From positions 1 through 16,922 of the forward strand of contig JBGPKH010000130.1 in the NCBI GenBank assembly GCA_041485845.1: a stretch of DNA of 16,922 bases. The letters run 5' to 3'. The notes beneath the pieces are model-generated. The model was given only the letters and a program-made list of their open reading frames with translations. It had not been told where the DNA came from and made no database searches. Positions 7,581 to 14,986 of this stretch are shown one piece after another. This DNA is from OMOG01 sp041485845. Its GTDB lineage: Bacteria; Acidobacteriota; Terriglobia; Bryobacterales; Bryobacteraceae. A program made the translations under genes and the position numbers. Each line of letters starts with the position of its first letter. The first letter of the stretch is position 1.

Positions 7581-7937
7581 AACGGGCGTGCTGTTTTGAT
7601 TTTAGCAGGGGCGGTCCCGTTGCCGCGCTCGCAACGCTGGTGTGGCTCACGGCCCCCGTGATCGCGCAAGCACCAGCGATCCATACGAGGGACGATGCAC
7701 TGTTTCCGGATCGAAGGCAACGGGAGAATCGCCTTGACGCACGATTCTGCATACGCAACGGCGGCTAACCGCACGTACGGCACCGAGGGCTTCATCGCAA
7801 TCCTGGCTGCCGTCCGCTTTCAGCCGGCGCGCGTAAGACAGGCCTCCTGGCCTGTCCACGGCCGGGCGTACGCTTCATGTACAAAAATAAATCGAATCTT
7901 AATCTCGCCTCTCTTCCCCGGCGCTATGCTAAAGGCA
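7581..7937. promoter_or_regulatory. Divergent intergenic region between metH and a secreted-protein gene
   Basis: The region must hold promoters for both divergent genes. On the metH side a 6-bp hairpin (CGTTGC/GCAACG, loop GAGCGCG on the minus strand, 7618-7636) and a TAAAAT-like box near 7600 lie in the leader. On the plus side the 60 bases before 7938 are AT-rich, with a CTTAAT at 7898-7903 as a weak -10 candidate and no convincing -35. A dispersed-type hairpin (7837-7856) sits between them. I found no recognised riboswitch core, and no convincing gene in either direction. Confidence 0.4.
7837..7856. repeat. Dispersed GC-rich hairpin repeat, copy 1
   Basis: GACAGGCC (7837-7844) and its exact complement GGCCTGTC (7849-7856) flank the loop TCCT. 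The 18-base core ACAGGCCTCCTGGCCTGT recurs exactly at 8828-8845. This copy lies in the metH upstream intergenic region, so it is not acting as a terminator for an adjacent stop codon here. Confidence 0.75.
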
Positions 7938-8822
7938 ATGAAGCCTACAAATTTCAGTCGTGCCGGGATCGCGCTCCTCGCGCTGTTTGCCGCTCTGCCG
8001 GCTATGGCAGATACTCAATTCCGCCCGGCCCGGATGACTCGCAACGACGTGCCGCTGGGCAAGGGCCAGTGCGACATCCGGCTCCAGGTTGACGACCAGG
8101 TGGAAGTCTCTGTGCGCCGCGACTTGGTCTCCATCCGGACCCTCTCCGGCCGCGAGGCTCGCGACGACGGCTCGGAATGCAACGAACCGCTGCCGGACCG
8201 CGACATCCAGGGCTTCAACTTCGAGGTGAAGGACAGCCGCAACGAGATCCGCTTGCTCGATGAACCCAACCGCCGTAACGGCTTCACGGCCTTCGTTCGC
8301 ATCCGCGATAACGACGGAGGCTATGGACGCTACCACTTCCGCCTGACTTGGGCGATCACCGGCTCCGGCGGTTTTTCCAATGACCGCCCCGGCGGTTCTT
8401 CCAATGACCGCCCTGGTGACTTTCGCCGCGATGGCGGCCCTCCGGATTTCGGCCGCCGCGATGACGACCGCGGCAGATTTGCCTGGAACAACGTCATCCA
8501 CTTCAGCGGCAGCGGCCGCGGCTCTTCAAACCTCACCGGCATCGGTTCGCAGCGTCTCTTCGATGCCAACGTGGATATCGATCGCGGCGGGCGCATCCAG
8601 GTCTCGTTCCGCACCGACAGCGGCCGCCCCATCACGTTCGCCGGAAACGTGATCGGCAGGGATGGCGACGCGCTGAAGGCCGATGTCGCGGGCGACGATC
8701 GCATGCTTCGTCTGCGCGGCCCGATGTACATCTCGGTGGACCAGCGCCAGAACGTTTATCGAATTTCGCTCGATGCCACGAATGGCCGCGACAACTTGCG
8801 CCTGAATTGGGACAGAAGGTAA
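7938..8822 (+). CDS. Secreted two-domain protein of unknown function with a Gly/Asp/Arg linker
   Basis: I chose the ATG at 7938, giving 294 residues with a clear signal peptide (KPTNFSRAGIALLALFAALP, AMADTQ at the cleavage region). An in-frame ATG at 7926 is possible. The mature N-terminal part (about 26-140) is beta-rich, with Cys45 and Cys81 that could form a disulfide, and it ends in YGRYHFRLTWAI. A low-complexity hydrophilic linker (about 142-180) includes two near-identical octapeptides, GGFSNDRP and GGSSNDRP, followed by alternating Arg/Asp. The C-terminal part (about 181-294) is again beta-rich (GGRIQVSFRTDSGR, MYISVDQRQNVYRISLDA). No enzyme motif is seen. The protein is probably exported and may be a surface or periplasmic binding protein. 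A hairpin repeat starts three bases after the stop. Confidence 0.7.
   Translation: MKPTNFSRAGIALLALFAALPAMADTQFRPARMTRNDVPLGKGQCDIRLQVDDQVEVSVRRDLVSIRTLSGREARDDGSECNEPLPDRDIQGFNFEVKDSRNEIRLLDEPNRRNGFTAFVRIRDNDGGYGRYHFRLTWAITGSGGFSNDRPGGSSNDRPGDFRRDGGPPDFGRRDDDRGRFAWNNVIHFSGSGRGSSNLTGIGSQRLFDANVDIDRGGRIQVSFRTDSGRPITFAGNVIGRDGDALKADVAGDDRMLRLRGPMYISVDQRQNVYRISLDATNGRDNLRLNWDRR
8367..8414 (+). repeat. Two-unit 24-bp tandem repeat inside the linker of the secreted protein
   Basis: Units 8367-8390 and 8391-8414 are the same length and differ at two positions. They encode the octapeptides GGFSNDRP and GGSSNDRP in frame, so a gain or loss of a unit would preserve the reading frame. Confidence 0.85.
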
Positions 8823-8825
8823 GTG

Positions 8826-8847
8826 GGACAGGCCTCCTGGCCTGTCC
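8826..8847. repeat. Dispersed GC-rich hairpin repeat, copy 2 (possible bidirectional terminator)
   Basis: GGACAGGCC (8826-8834) and GGCCTGTCC (8839-8847) form a perfect 9-bp stem with loop TCCT. It lies three bases after the TAA of the plus-strand gene and four bases after the minus-strand stop of the decayed TIGR03437 copy, so it separates two convergent units. No T-tract follows on either strand. Termination or mRNA 3'-end protection is inference. Confidence 0.75.
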
Positions 8848-8851
8848 GCCT

Positions 8852-9171
8852 CTACCGCCCGATCGGAATCGTGGCTTGCACATTGTCCGCATCGACCGTG
8901 GCAATTTCCAGGTCCACGTTCCCGGTCCGCACCCCCGATGGAATCGGCGCCACCCCGGATACGCAATCACCTGCGTGGGCTGGCCGTCTATGTAAACCGC
9001 CAAGTTGTTGACCGTGACACTCAGCGGATTCGTGGGCCCGGCGGCCCCCGCGGCCACCCGCGGCTTCACCGCACCCAGGCCCGTCAGGTAGATCTGCACG
9101 ATCTCGCCCGCCTTTGCCGGGTGTTCGCCGGCGCCAACAGCGATAGCCGGGAAAAGCCGGGGCCCATGAGG
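8852..9171 (-). pseudogene. Decayed TIGR03437-domain gene, C-terminal remnant
   Basis: On the minus strand one frame reads AKAGEIVQIYLTGLGAVKP and continues through AAGAAGPTNPLSVTV, then AVYIDGQPTQVIAYPG. The paralogue encoded from 13075 has AKVGETVQIFLTGLGAVTP and AAGAAGPVNPLSTTI at the same place. Near 8960 the homology moves to another frame, which reads VAPIPSGVRTGNVDLEIATV and ends in ATIPIGR with a stop at 8852-8854. The segment that reads LYQLNV in the paralogues is missing at the junction, so an internal deletion of roughly a dozen codons accounts for the frame change. Nothing of the N-terminal region or signal peptide remains. This is the third, dead member of the tandem family. Confidence 0.8.
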
Positions 9172-9188
9172 GCATGATAGCCGGCGCG

Positions 9189-9230
9189 GGCTCCGATCGG
9201 AGCCGCGACCGTGAGCGGTTTCTCAGGCGA
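9189..9230. repeat. 16-bp perfect palindrome followed by a repeat-like tail
   Basis: GGCTCCGATCGGAGCC (9189-9204) is a perfect palindrome. It is followed by GCGACCGTGAGCGGTTTCTC, a string that resembles dispersed intergenic repeats in soil Acidobacteriota as I remember them. It lies between the decayed TIGR03437 remnant and the intact copy. The dispersed nature cannot be shown from this window, which has only one copy. Confidence 0.4.
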
Positions 9231-9241
9231 TTCGCCCGACC

Positions 9242-11149
9242 CTACTTCGCGATCGGAATCGTGGCTTCCGAGTTGACCGACAGCAGATTCTTCGCAGTGT
9301 CGAACGTGGCGATCTCGATAGTCACGTTGGCTCCGGCGGTGACGCCCGCCGGAATTGTCACGTTCAACTGATACAGTCCCGCCGCGCCCGGCGTAAGCCC
9401 CGAAAAGACCACGCGCGCCTTGATGTTATCGATATAGACATCGGGAAGAGGCGTCGTCGCCAGGGGATTCGACGGAGCCGCCGCGCCTGCCGCTACGGGC
9501 GGAGTCACTGCGCCAAGACCCGTCAGGTACATCAGGACCGTCTCGCCCACCTTGGCCGGACTGGCCGTCGATACCAGGCTGAAATCGGCGTGCTGGATCG
9601 CTCCATTGCCGATTCCGCCCGACGGGATGGTGAAAATTCCCGGCGCCGTCAGCCCGCAGTAAACTCTCGTGGAGTTTGAAGCGACTCCGTTGTTCATTAC
9701 CTGGACGGTGATCAACGATTCATCGCTCGGCGCCGAGTAAGGCACCAGGGCGTTGATCTGCGTGGGGCCCACGAAGTAGAGAGGCGCCGGCGCGGACTGG
9801 GGCCTCCCATTCACGTCGACCCACGAGATGTTGACCTGTACGCCTCCCAGCGTCGTGGGAAACGGCAGGGAAGAAGCGGTCGCCGTCGTAGCAGCCAGTC
9901 CGGCTCCCCCGAGCGAGATGAATTCGCCGGGCGCGACCGACGCGGTGAACGGCACACTACTCGCGGCACTTACGACTGCCTGCGGGTGCAGGAAAACCCC
10001 GGTGCCGCTCAGCACAGGCGATTTGACATACACCGTAAGTTGATAATTGCTTCCGCGGCCCGCCCCAATGATGAAGTTACCGGCCGCGCCTACCACGTAT
10101 TGCGAATCGGAATACGTCACCGTGCCATCCGCTGCCGGTTTGAAGGTCACTCCATAGGTGTCGTCGTACGAAGGAGCGAAGTCCGGATTGACACGCTGGT
10201 GCCCGATCTCGACTCCAAGCGTGCTTTTTTCATTCGCCGTGCCGTCCGCGCCGATGGCGGTGAACGTGTTTGAGCCGACCGCGCCCTGTAGATAAGAGGT
10301 GAAGTAGAGTCCGTCGGGTATGCCGGTCGGACTGCCGGTGAGCGCCTTTACCCCGATCACGAAATCATAGCTGGAACTGCCGCCGGCAATGAGAAAGTTG
10401 CCGTCCGGGGAAACGTAGAGAACCTTGTTCCCGGAAAGCAACTGGTTGTTCGCGGCCACGCCGCTCGGGGCAGGGAAATTCAGAGTGCCTGTGCCGTTGG
10501 CCGCCACCGTGTATGTCGCGGCGGTGCTGGTTTGGGACGTTGCCGCGTGGTTGAGGTTGGCCGCGGTCCCGTTGATCGTGACGTTGCCCACGAACCCGCC
10601 CTTGCCGTCGAATGTGGCCGAAAAGAACGTGTCGCGGGTCAACGGGAAACTGCCGTTCAGAAACTCCATGCTGGCCAGATAATACTTTCCGTTCAGGTTG
10701 GCGGTGGAATTCGCAGTGCTGACTGGAACCGCGACGAAAAGATCGCAATAATTCGTGTCCGTGCTGCTCATGGCGATGGCGCCCGTGCCCACGCCTCCGA
10801 ATAGTGTGGTCTGATTGGTGGCGTCGAGCGGGTTCGTCATGTCGATCAAGCCGTTCGAGAGCACTCTGTAAGTGTTGTTCGCGGCCGGCCCGAGACTGGC
10901 CCCGGCCGTACCCTCGCCGGTCACCGTAAAGGCGCCGAAACCGTCTGCGCCCGTGTTGCCGTCGAACACGATGGTCCCCTGGAACGCCAGAGCTGCATCG
11001 GACGGAACGGTATTCACCCCCAGATACCGGAAATAATAGGAGCCCTGGACCGAGGCATTGGTCGGAAGTTGAGCCGCTGCCGGTCCCGCCAACAATCCCA
11101 TGGCCAAGGCTGAAAAAAACCAGATCTTGCGGCGTATCATTTCAGGCAT
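9242..11149 (-). CDS. Secreted TIGR03437-domain protein, copy A
   Basis: The ATG at 11149 gives 635 residues with a signal peptide (MIRRKIWFFSALAMGLLAGP, then AAAQ); ATG 11140 is an equally possible start. The long N-terminal part (about 30-385) is Gly/Ala/Thr/Asn-rich and beta-like, beginning QLPTNASVQGSYYFRYLGVN, with many GNG/DG turns and a single conserved NYCDLFVA Cys. The last about 245 residues are the Solibacter-type C-terminal domain TIGR03437. They include VPFTASVAPGEFISLGGAGL, PLYFVGPTQINALVPYSAP, GETVLMYLTGLGAVTPPVAA and a closing ATIPIAK. The domain is known from very many extracellular proteins of this lineage and has no established function; a cell-surface or sorting role is inference. 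The N-terminal half also aligns along its whole length with copy B (11183-13075), showing a tandem duplication. Confidence 0.88.
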   Translation of the reverse strand: MPEMIRRKIWFFSALAMGLLAGPAAAQLPTNASVQGSYYFRYLGVNTVPSDAALAFQGTIVFDGNTGADGFGAFTVTGEGTAGASLGPAANNTYRVLSNGLIDMTNPLDATNQTTLFGGVGTGAIAMSSTDTNYCDLFVAVPVSTANSTANLNGKYYLASMEFLNGSFPLTRDTFFSATFDGKGGFVGNVTINGTAANLNHAATSQTSTAATYTVAANGTGTLNFPAPSGVAANNQLLSGNKVLYVSPDGNFLIAGGSSSYDFVIGVKALTGSPTGIPDGLYFTSYLQGAVGSNTFTAIGADGTANEKSTLGVEIGHQRVNPDFAPSYDDTYGVTFKPAADGTVTYSDSQYVVGAAGNFIIGAGRGSNYQLTVYVKSPVLSGTGVFLHPQAVVSAASSVPFTASVAPGEFISLGGAGLAATTATASSLPFPTTLGGVQVNISWVDVNGRPQSAPAPLYFVGPTQINALVPYSAPSDESLITVQVMNNGVASNSTRVYCGLTAPGIFTIPSGGIGNGAIQHADFSLVSTASPAKVGETVLMYLTGLGAVTPPVAAGAAAPSNPLATTPLPDVYIDNIKARVVFSGLTPGAAGLYQLNVTIPAGVTAGANVTIEIATFDTAKNLLSVNSEATIPIAK

Positions 11150-11156
11150 TCTAGCA

Positions 11157-11182
11157 GTGGCAGGCGAAAGCGCCTGCCCCAC
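11157..11182. repeat. Dispersed GC-rich hairpin repeat, copy 3
   Basis: GGCAGGCG (11159-11166) and CGCCTGCC (11171-11178) pair around an AAAG loop, and the flanks GTGG and CCAC extend the stem after a small bulge. On the minus strand it directly follows the stop of TIGR03437 copy B at 11183 and ends only eight bases before the ATG of copy A, so it fills nearly the whole gap between the two genes. The outer shape, CAGGC then loop then GCCTG, matches copies 1 and 2, while the loop differs. Confidence 0.7.
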
Positions 11183-13075
11183 CTACTTGGCGATCGGGAT
11201 CGTCGCCTGAGCGTTGACCGACAACAGGTTGTCCTGGCTATCGAACGTGTCGATCTCTATGGTCACATTCGCTCCGGCGGTGATTCCCGTAGGAATCGTC
11301 ACGTTCAACTGGTACAGGCCTCCCAGCGTAGGCGCCAACCCCGAAAACACCGTCTTCGCAAACGTCCCATCGACATATACATCGGGAACGATGGTCGTGC
11401 TCAGGGGATTCACAGGCCCTGCGGCGCCGGCTGTCACCGGCGGAGTCACCGCGCCCAGGCCCGTGAGAAAGATCTGAACCGTTTCGCCCACCTTAGCCGG
11501 GCTGGCCCCGTTTACGAAGCTGAAGTCGGCGTGCAAAATGGCGCCGTTGCCGAGTCCATTTTGTGAGAAGGTGAAAATCCCCGGCGACGTCGGTCCGCTG
11601 TACACAGTCGCGACGTTTGAGGCCGTGCCGTTGTTGGTGACCCGGAAGTTGAGAAACGATCCGTCTCCCGGCGTGGAGTACGGCACGACCAACGAAATCT
11701 GCGTAGGGCTCACACGGTAGAGGGGCGCCTGCGCAGACTGCGTCTTCCCGGCCGAGTCTACCCAGGTGATTGTGACCTGAACGCCGCCGAGAGTCGCAGG
11801 AAAAGGCAGGGACTGAGCGGTAACCGTCTGCGACGCCATCCCCGTTCCGTACAGAGAGATAAATTCGCCCGGCGAGACCCCCGCCGTGAACGGCACATTG
11901 TTGGCGGCGTTGACGATTCCCTGCGGGTTGAGGAACACACCCGTGCCGCTCAGCGAGGGCGCTTTGACGTAGAGCGTCACCTGGTAATTCCGGCCCGCGC
12001 CCGCGCCGAGAATGATATTCCCGCCGGCGCCGACCACGTACGCGGAGTTGCCATAAGTAACCGTGCCGTCCGCGGCCGGCTTGAAGTCCACGGCATACGA
12101 GTCATCGTACGAGAAGGCGAAATCCGGATTGGTCCGCTGGTGCCCGAACTCAACTCCGAAGTCGCCGGTCTCATTGACCGCCCCGATCGCTGCGTAGGCC
12201 GAAAACTTAATACCGTCCGTACCAAAAAAGTTCTCCAGATAGCCGGCGAAGTAGAGACCGCTAGCGGCGCTCGCGGCATTGCCCGTCAGCGCCTTCACTC
12301 CGATGATCATGTCGAAGCCGGAAGTCCCGCCTGCCACGAAGAAGTTGCCGTCCTGCGAAACGAACAGCACCTTGTTGCCGGCCAGCAACTGGCTGGTAGC
12401 CGCCACACCGCTCGGCGCCGGGAAATTCAAAGTGCCGGTGCCGTTGGCCGTCACTGTGTAAGTGGCGGCGCTGGTCTGCGTAAGCGGCGTCGTGGGGTCC
12501 ACATTCTGCGCCGTACCTTTGATGGTTACGCTGCCGAACGTGCCGTTTCCGTCGGCTGTGGCGGAGAAGAAAGTATCGCGCGTCTGGCTAAAGTTGCCGC
12601 CCAGAAAATCCAGACTGGCCAGCCAGTACTTCCCGCTGAGCGTGGCCGCAGAGGCGCTGGTGGCTGCCGGAATCGCGACCAGGAGATCGCAATAATTCGT
12701 GTCGGTGCTGCTCGCTACCAGCGCGCCGGTGCCCACGCCGCCCGACAGAAACGTGTTGCCCGTGGAATCGAACGGATTCGTCATGTAGAACAGACCGCTC
12801 GAAAGCACCTGGTAGATGTTGTTGGAGGCCTTGCCGGGCGTGGCATTGGCGCCCTGGCCCGTCACCGTGAAGGTGCCGTTTCCGTTCGCGTCGGATTTGC
12901 CGTCGAAGGCGATCGTCCCCTGAAAGCTCAGTGCGGCGTCGCTCGGAACGGTGAAGACTCCCAGATATCGGAAGTTGTACGTGCCTTGCAGCGACGCGTT
13001 GCCGGGCAATTGAGCGATGGCGGATCCCGCCAGCAAGATGGTGCCGGCGAGGAGTGCCGGAAGATGACGAAACAT
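11183..13075 (-). CDS. Secreted TIGR03437-domain protein, copy B
   Basis: I chose the ATG at 13075 (630 residues) because it opens a signal peptide (MFRHLPALLAGTILLAGSAI, then AQ). The frame is open up to 13531, but that extension is antisense to the kinase-propeller remnant. The N-terminal region (QLPGNASLQGTYNFRYLGVF onward) and the TIGR03437 C-terminal domain (about 383-630, with VPFTAGVSPGEFISLYGTGM, VSPTQISLVVPYSTPGDG and GETVQIFLTGLGAVTPPVTA) parallel copy A almost position for position. Shared landmarks include TDTNYCDLLVA, AATYTVTANGTGTLNFPAPS and a GHQR-NPDF-SYDD block. The protein is exported; its function is unknown. Copy B is upstream of copy A in transcription order and separated from it by only 33 bases, so one transcript is possible. 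Confidence 0.88.
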   Translation of the reverse strand: MFRHLPALLAGTILLAGSAIAQLPGNASLQGTYNFRYLGVFTVPSDAALSFQGTIAFDGKSDANGNGTFTVTGQGANATPGKASNNIYQVLSSGLFYMTNPFDSTGNTFLSGGVGTGALVASSTDTNYCDLLVAIPAATSASAATLSGKYWLASLDFLGGNFSQTRDTFFSATADGNGTFGSVTIKGTAQNVDPTTPLTQTSAATYTVTANGTGTLNFPAPSGVAATSQLLAGNKVLFVSQDGNFFVAGGTSGFDMIIGVKALTGNAASAASGLYFAGYLENFFGTDGIKFSAYAAIGAVNETGDFGVEFGHQRTNPDFAFSYDDSYAVDFKPAADGTVTYGNSAYVVGAGGNIILGAGAGRNYQVTLYVKAPSLSGTGVFLNPQGIVNAANNVPFTAGVSPGEFISLYGTGMASQTVTAQSLPFPATLGGVQVTITWVDSAGKTQSAQAPLYRVSPTQISLVVPYSTPGDGSFLNFRVTNNGTASNVATVYSGPTSPGIFTFSQNGLGNGAILHADFSFVNGASPAKVGETVQIFLTGLGAVTPPVTAGAAGPVNPLSTTIVPDVYVDGTFAKTVFSGLAPTLGGLYQLNVTIPTGITAGANVTIEIDTFDSQDNLLSVNAQATIPIAK

Positions 13076-13107
13076 GTTCGCATGATACCGCCTCGGCACA
13101 ACCTTTT

Positions 13108-13960
13108 GCAGGTATCTTTCGGATCTTCTCTCGGTCTCTCGGTCTCCACCGACGGAATCCTGGCATGGCGGCCGGGAAGAGACTCCAGTTTGGCGTTTGA
13201 CGTGGTTCGACCGCCAAGGCCATGAGCTGGCAACACTGGGGCCGGAAGGCCAGTTCTTCGGCGTCTTACTGTCGCCGGATGGACGGCGCGTGCTCGCCAA
13301 CTCGTGGCTCCTCGATGCCGGCAGCGCCGAGCAGGTCAAACTGCCCTCCGCCGGATATCCCCTCTGGTCGCGAGACGGATCCGCGATCCGGGTGCAGTCC
13401 GCTGCCGCAGACACCGTGGAAGAACATCCACTCGCGAATCTGAGGGAAGTCAGGTCAGCCTGGCAAGTTCCGAAATACGCCCCGCGCGCCGGCCTGATAG
13501 CCGGCTTGATGGATGCCGCTCCCGCCGGCACGCTGGGGTACGACGATGGCGAGTCGTTCGATATCGTCCGCCCTGGGGCTCAGGCCTCCGAAGCCATCCA
13601 CCTACCGGTTCCGCCCGGCGAAACCATCGTCGGAGGCCGTCTTTCTCCCGATGGCCGCTGGCTGCTCTACACTACCAACGGCATCTACCTGCAAGCCGTC
13701 GCCGCCGCGAGCCTGCGCCGGCAAATCTCGCCTTCGGGCTCCCATGCCGTGTGGCATCCCGATGGCAAGGAGATTCTTCTACCGCGACTCCAAAATCTGG
13801 CCGGTGCGCGTCGAAGCCCGCGGCCATCAGATCCAGGCTGCCGAACCCGCGCCTCCTTTCGTACACCACCCCAGCCGGGACAGTGGGCCAGAACCAGATT
13901 CTGGCTGTGACGCGCGATGGTTCAGCGATAACCCGCGGCGCCGGAATCTTGTTGCCGTGA
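13108..13960 (+). pseudogene. Remnant of a serine/threonine kinase-type protein with a WD40-like (PD40) propeller
   Basis: Four frame segments form one protein-like series. Segment one reads GLSVSTDGILAWRPG (up to about 13175). Segment two reads RLTWFDRQGHELATLGPEG, then LLSPDGRRVL, SRDGSAIRV, LSPDGRWLLYTTNGIYL and WHPDGKEI (to about 13772). Segment three reads FYRDSKIWPVRVEARG (to about 13855). Segment four reads LLSYTTPAGTVGQNQILAVT and ends RDGSAIT...LLP at a TGA (13960). Repeated SPDGR/RDG motifs mark PD40 propeller blades. The lead-in SVS-NG-LAYR then LTWFDR is typical of the propellers behind kinase domains in Acidobacteriota. The kinase domain itself and the transmembrane part are absent, and three frame changes break the rest, so it is not functional as such. 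It begins 33 bases from the divergent TIGR03437 copy B start. Confidence 0.75.
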
Positions 13961-14455
13961 GCGCGTCAACTTAAGCGTGCCGAATTGTGGGCCCGAGCGC
14001 AACGGCACTACGGTTTCCGGCAGCGGGCAGAGTGCGCCTTGCGAAAAACCCCCGGCCAAAACTCCGAAGGCCCAGTTAAGAGGTCCAGGTAATCGGCAAA
14101 TAAGCCGGCGAAGCAGGCGGCCGTTCTGGTGAACCACCTGCGCCAGCAGCGATCGAGGTGAAATCAGGGGGCCGCGGCGCAACCGATGAGTTCCCGTTTG
14201 TGCATCATGATCATTCATCTCCCGCCTCGGTCATGCGGCCGCAGCCGGCGGAACCGCACTCCCACTTTGCAGGATTTTGTCGCCATTCTATTCGCCTATT
14301 CCATTAGGTTTAAGTCATTCTTACTAAGTTATTTGTAGATATCACTGTGGCGGCAGACCATTACAATTTACGACAAACAACCGTGCCCAATGGCGGCGTA
14401 TTCTAAGCATGTGGCCGGCAGTGAGAAAGCACCGGCACAAAGAATAAGGAGATAG
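13961..14455. other. Intergenic region without a recognised gene; AT-rich upstream of the secreted pair
   Basis: The first about 260 bases are GC-rich and hold only unconvincing short frames, including a minus-strand 98-codon frame (13922-14218) that I do not recognise. From about 14280 the sequence turns sharply AT-rich and is probably the promoter region of the 14456-15493 pair. TACAAT at 14362-14367 matches a -10 hexamer at five of six positions, but no -35 lies at the right distance. Confidence 0.45.
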
Positions 14456-14971
14456 ATGAGAATTCGATTCATAGCAAATCGCTCGCTGGCCTGGTTGGCG
14501 GCGGGCCTGATCGCGATCCCCATTGTGGCGGCGGCGCAGCCGGCTTCGTCCTGCCGCCAGCAGATGTGGGCGGATGCGCGCGCTGTCGCCGCGGACCTTG
14601 TGGAGATTCGAAAGCAGATCGCGACGGAGGCGCACCAGGCCGCGGCGGAGAAGTTCGCCGACAGCGTGCAATCGGTCCTGCCCGCACTGAATCAAGCGGC
14701 GCAAGCGGCCCTGGAGAAGCTGATCGTGAAGCTCCGGGATCTTGCCGCGGATGATCCCGACAGCGGTCTGAGTACCGCCTCGCTGGATCAGATCCAACTC
14801 ACAAACGGGCTGGTGGGGCTGCTCGCATCGGCGGGAAACGGCAGTGAAGAGGCTCAGCAGATCTTGTCGAATCTGGTCACCGCCCTGGCGTCGCTCGATG
14901 GCGTTTCGGTGGCGGTGCTGGAGTCCGATCTGCGGAAGCTTGCGGCTGACGCGCAGAGCTGCCGCGGTTAA
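14456..14971 (+). CDS. Secreted helical Cys-bracketed protein, paralogue 1
   Basis: The ATG at 14456 is preceded by AAGGAG at 14446-14451 and encodes 171 residues. A signal peptide (about 1-27, SLAWLAAGLIAIPIVAAAQ) is followed at once by a Cys in PASSCRQQ. The body is almost entirely predicted amphipathic helix (ARAVAADLVEIRKQIATEAH, SVLPALNQAAQAALEKLIVK, QQILSNLVTALASLD), and the protein ends LESDLRKLAADAQSCRG with a second Cys two residues from the end. The next gene encodes the same architecture, so the two are tandem duplicates. The Cys pair could close the helical bundle by a disulfide in the periplasm or outside the cell. The first Cys lacks a lipobox, so a lipoprotein is unlikely. I recognise no family. 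Confidence 0.8.
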   Translation: MRIRFIANRSLAWLAAGLIAIPIVAAAQPASSCRQQMWADARAVAADLVEIRKQIATEAHQAAAEKFADSVQSVLPALNQAAQAALEKLIVKLRDLAADDPDSGLSTASLDQIQLTNGLVGLLASAGNGSEEAQQILSNLVTALASLDGVSVAVLESDLRKLAADAQSCRG

Positions 14972-14986
14972 AGGAGGAAAATTACG

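Noticed and set aside
3621..7661. A 1346-codon open frame on the plus strand
   Set aside because: It lies antisense to metH over nearly its full length, is Arg/His/Leu-rich, and shows no domain. High GC with strongly biased third positions commonly leaves such antisense frames open.
10365..10804. Several alternative-frame ORFs inside the TIGR03437 genes
   Set aside because: They are shadows of genes whose protein homology is clear in the main frame.
13076..13531. N-terminal extension of TIGR03437 copy B to 13531
   Set aside because: The extra residues are antisense to the recognisable PD40 propeller remnant, and a clean signal peptide begins at 13075.
13922..14218. 98-codon minus-strand ORF
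   Set aside because: It overlaps the propeller remnant, has no recognisable motif or ribosome site, and has the Arg/Pro-rich composition of shadow frames.
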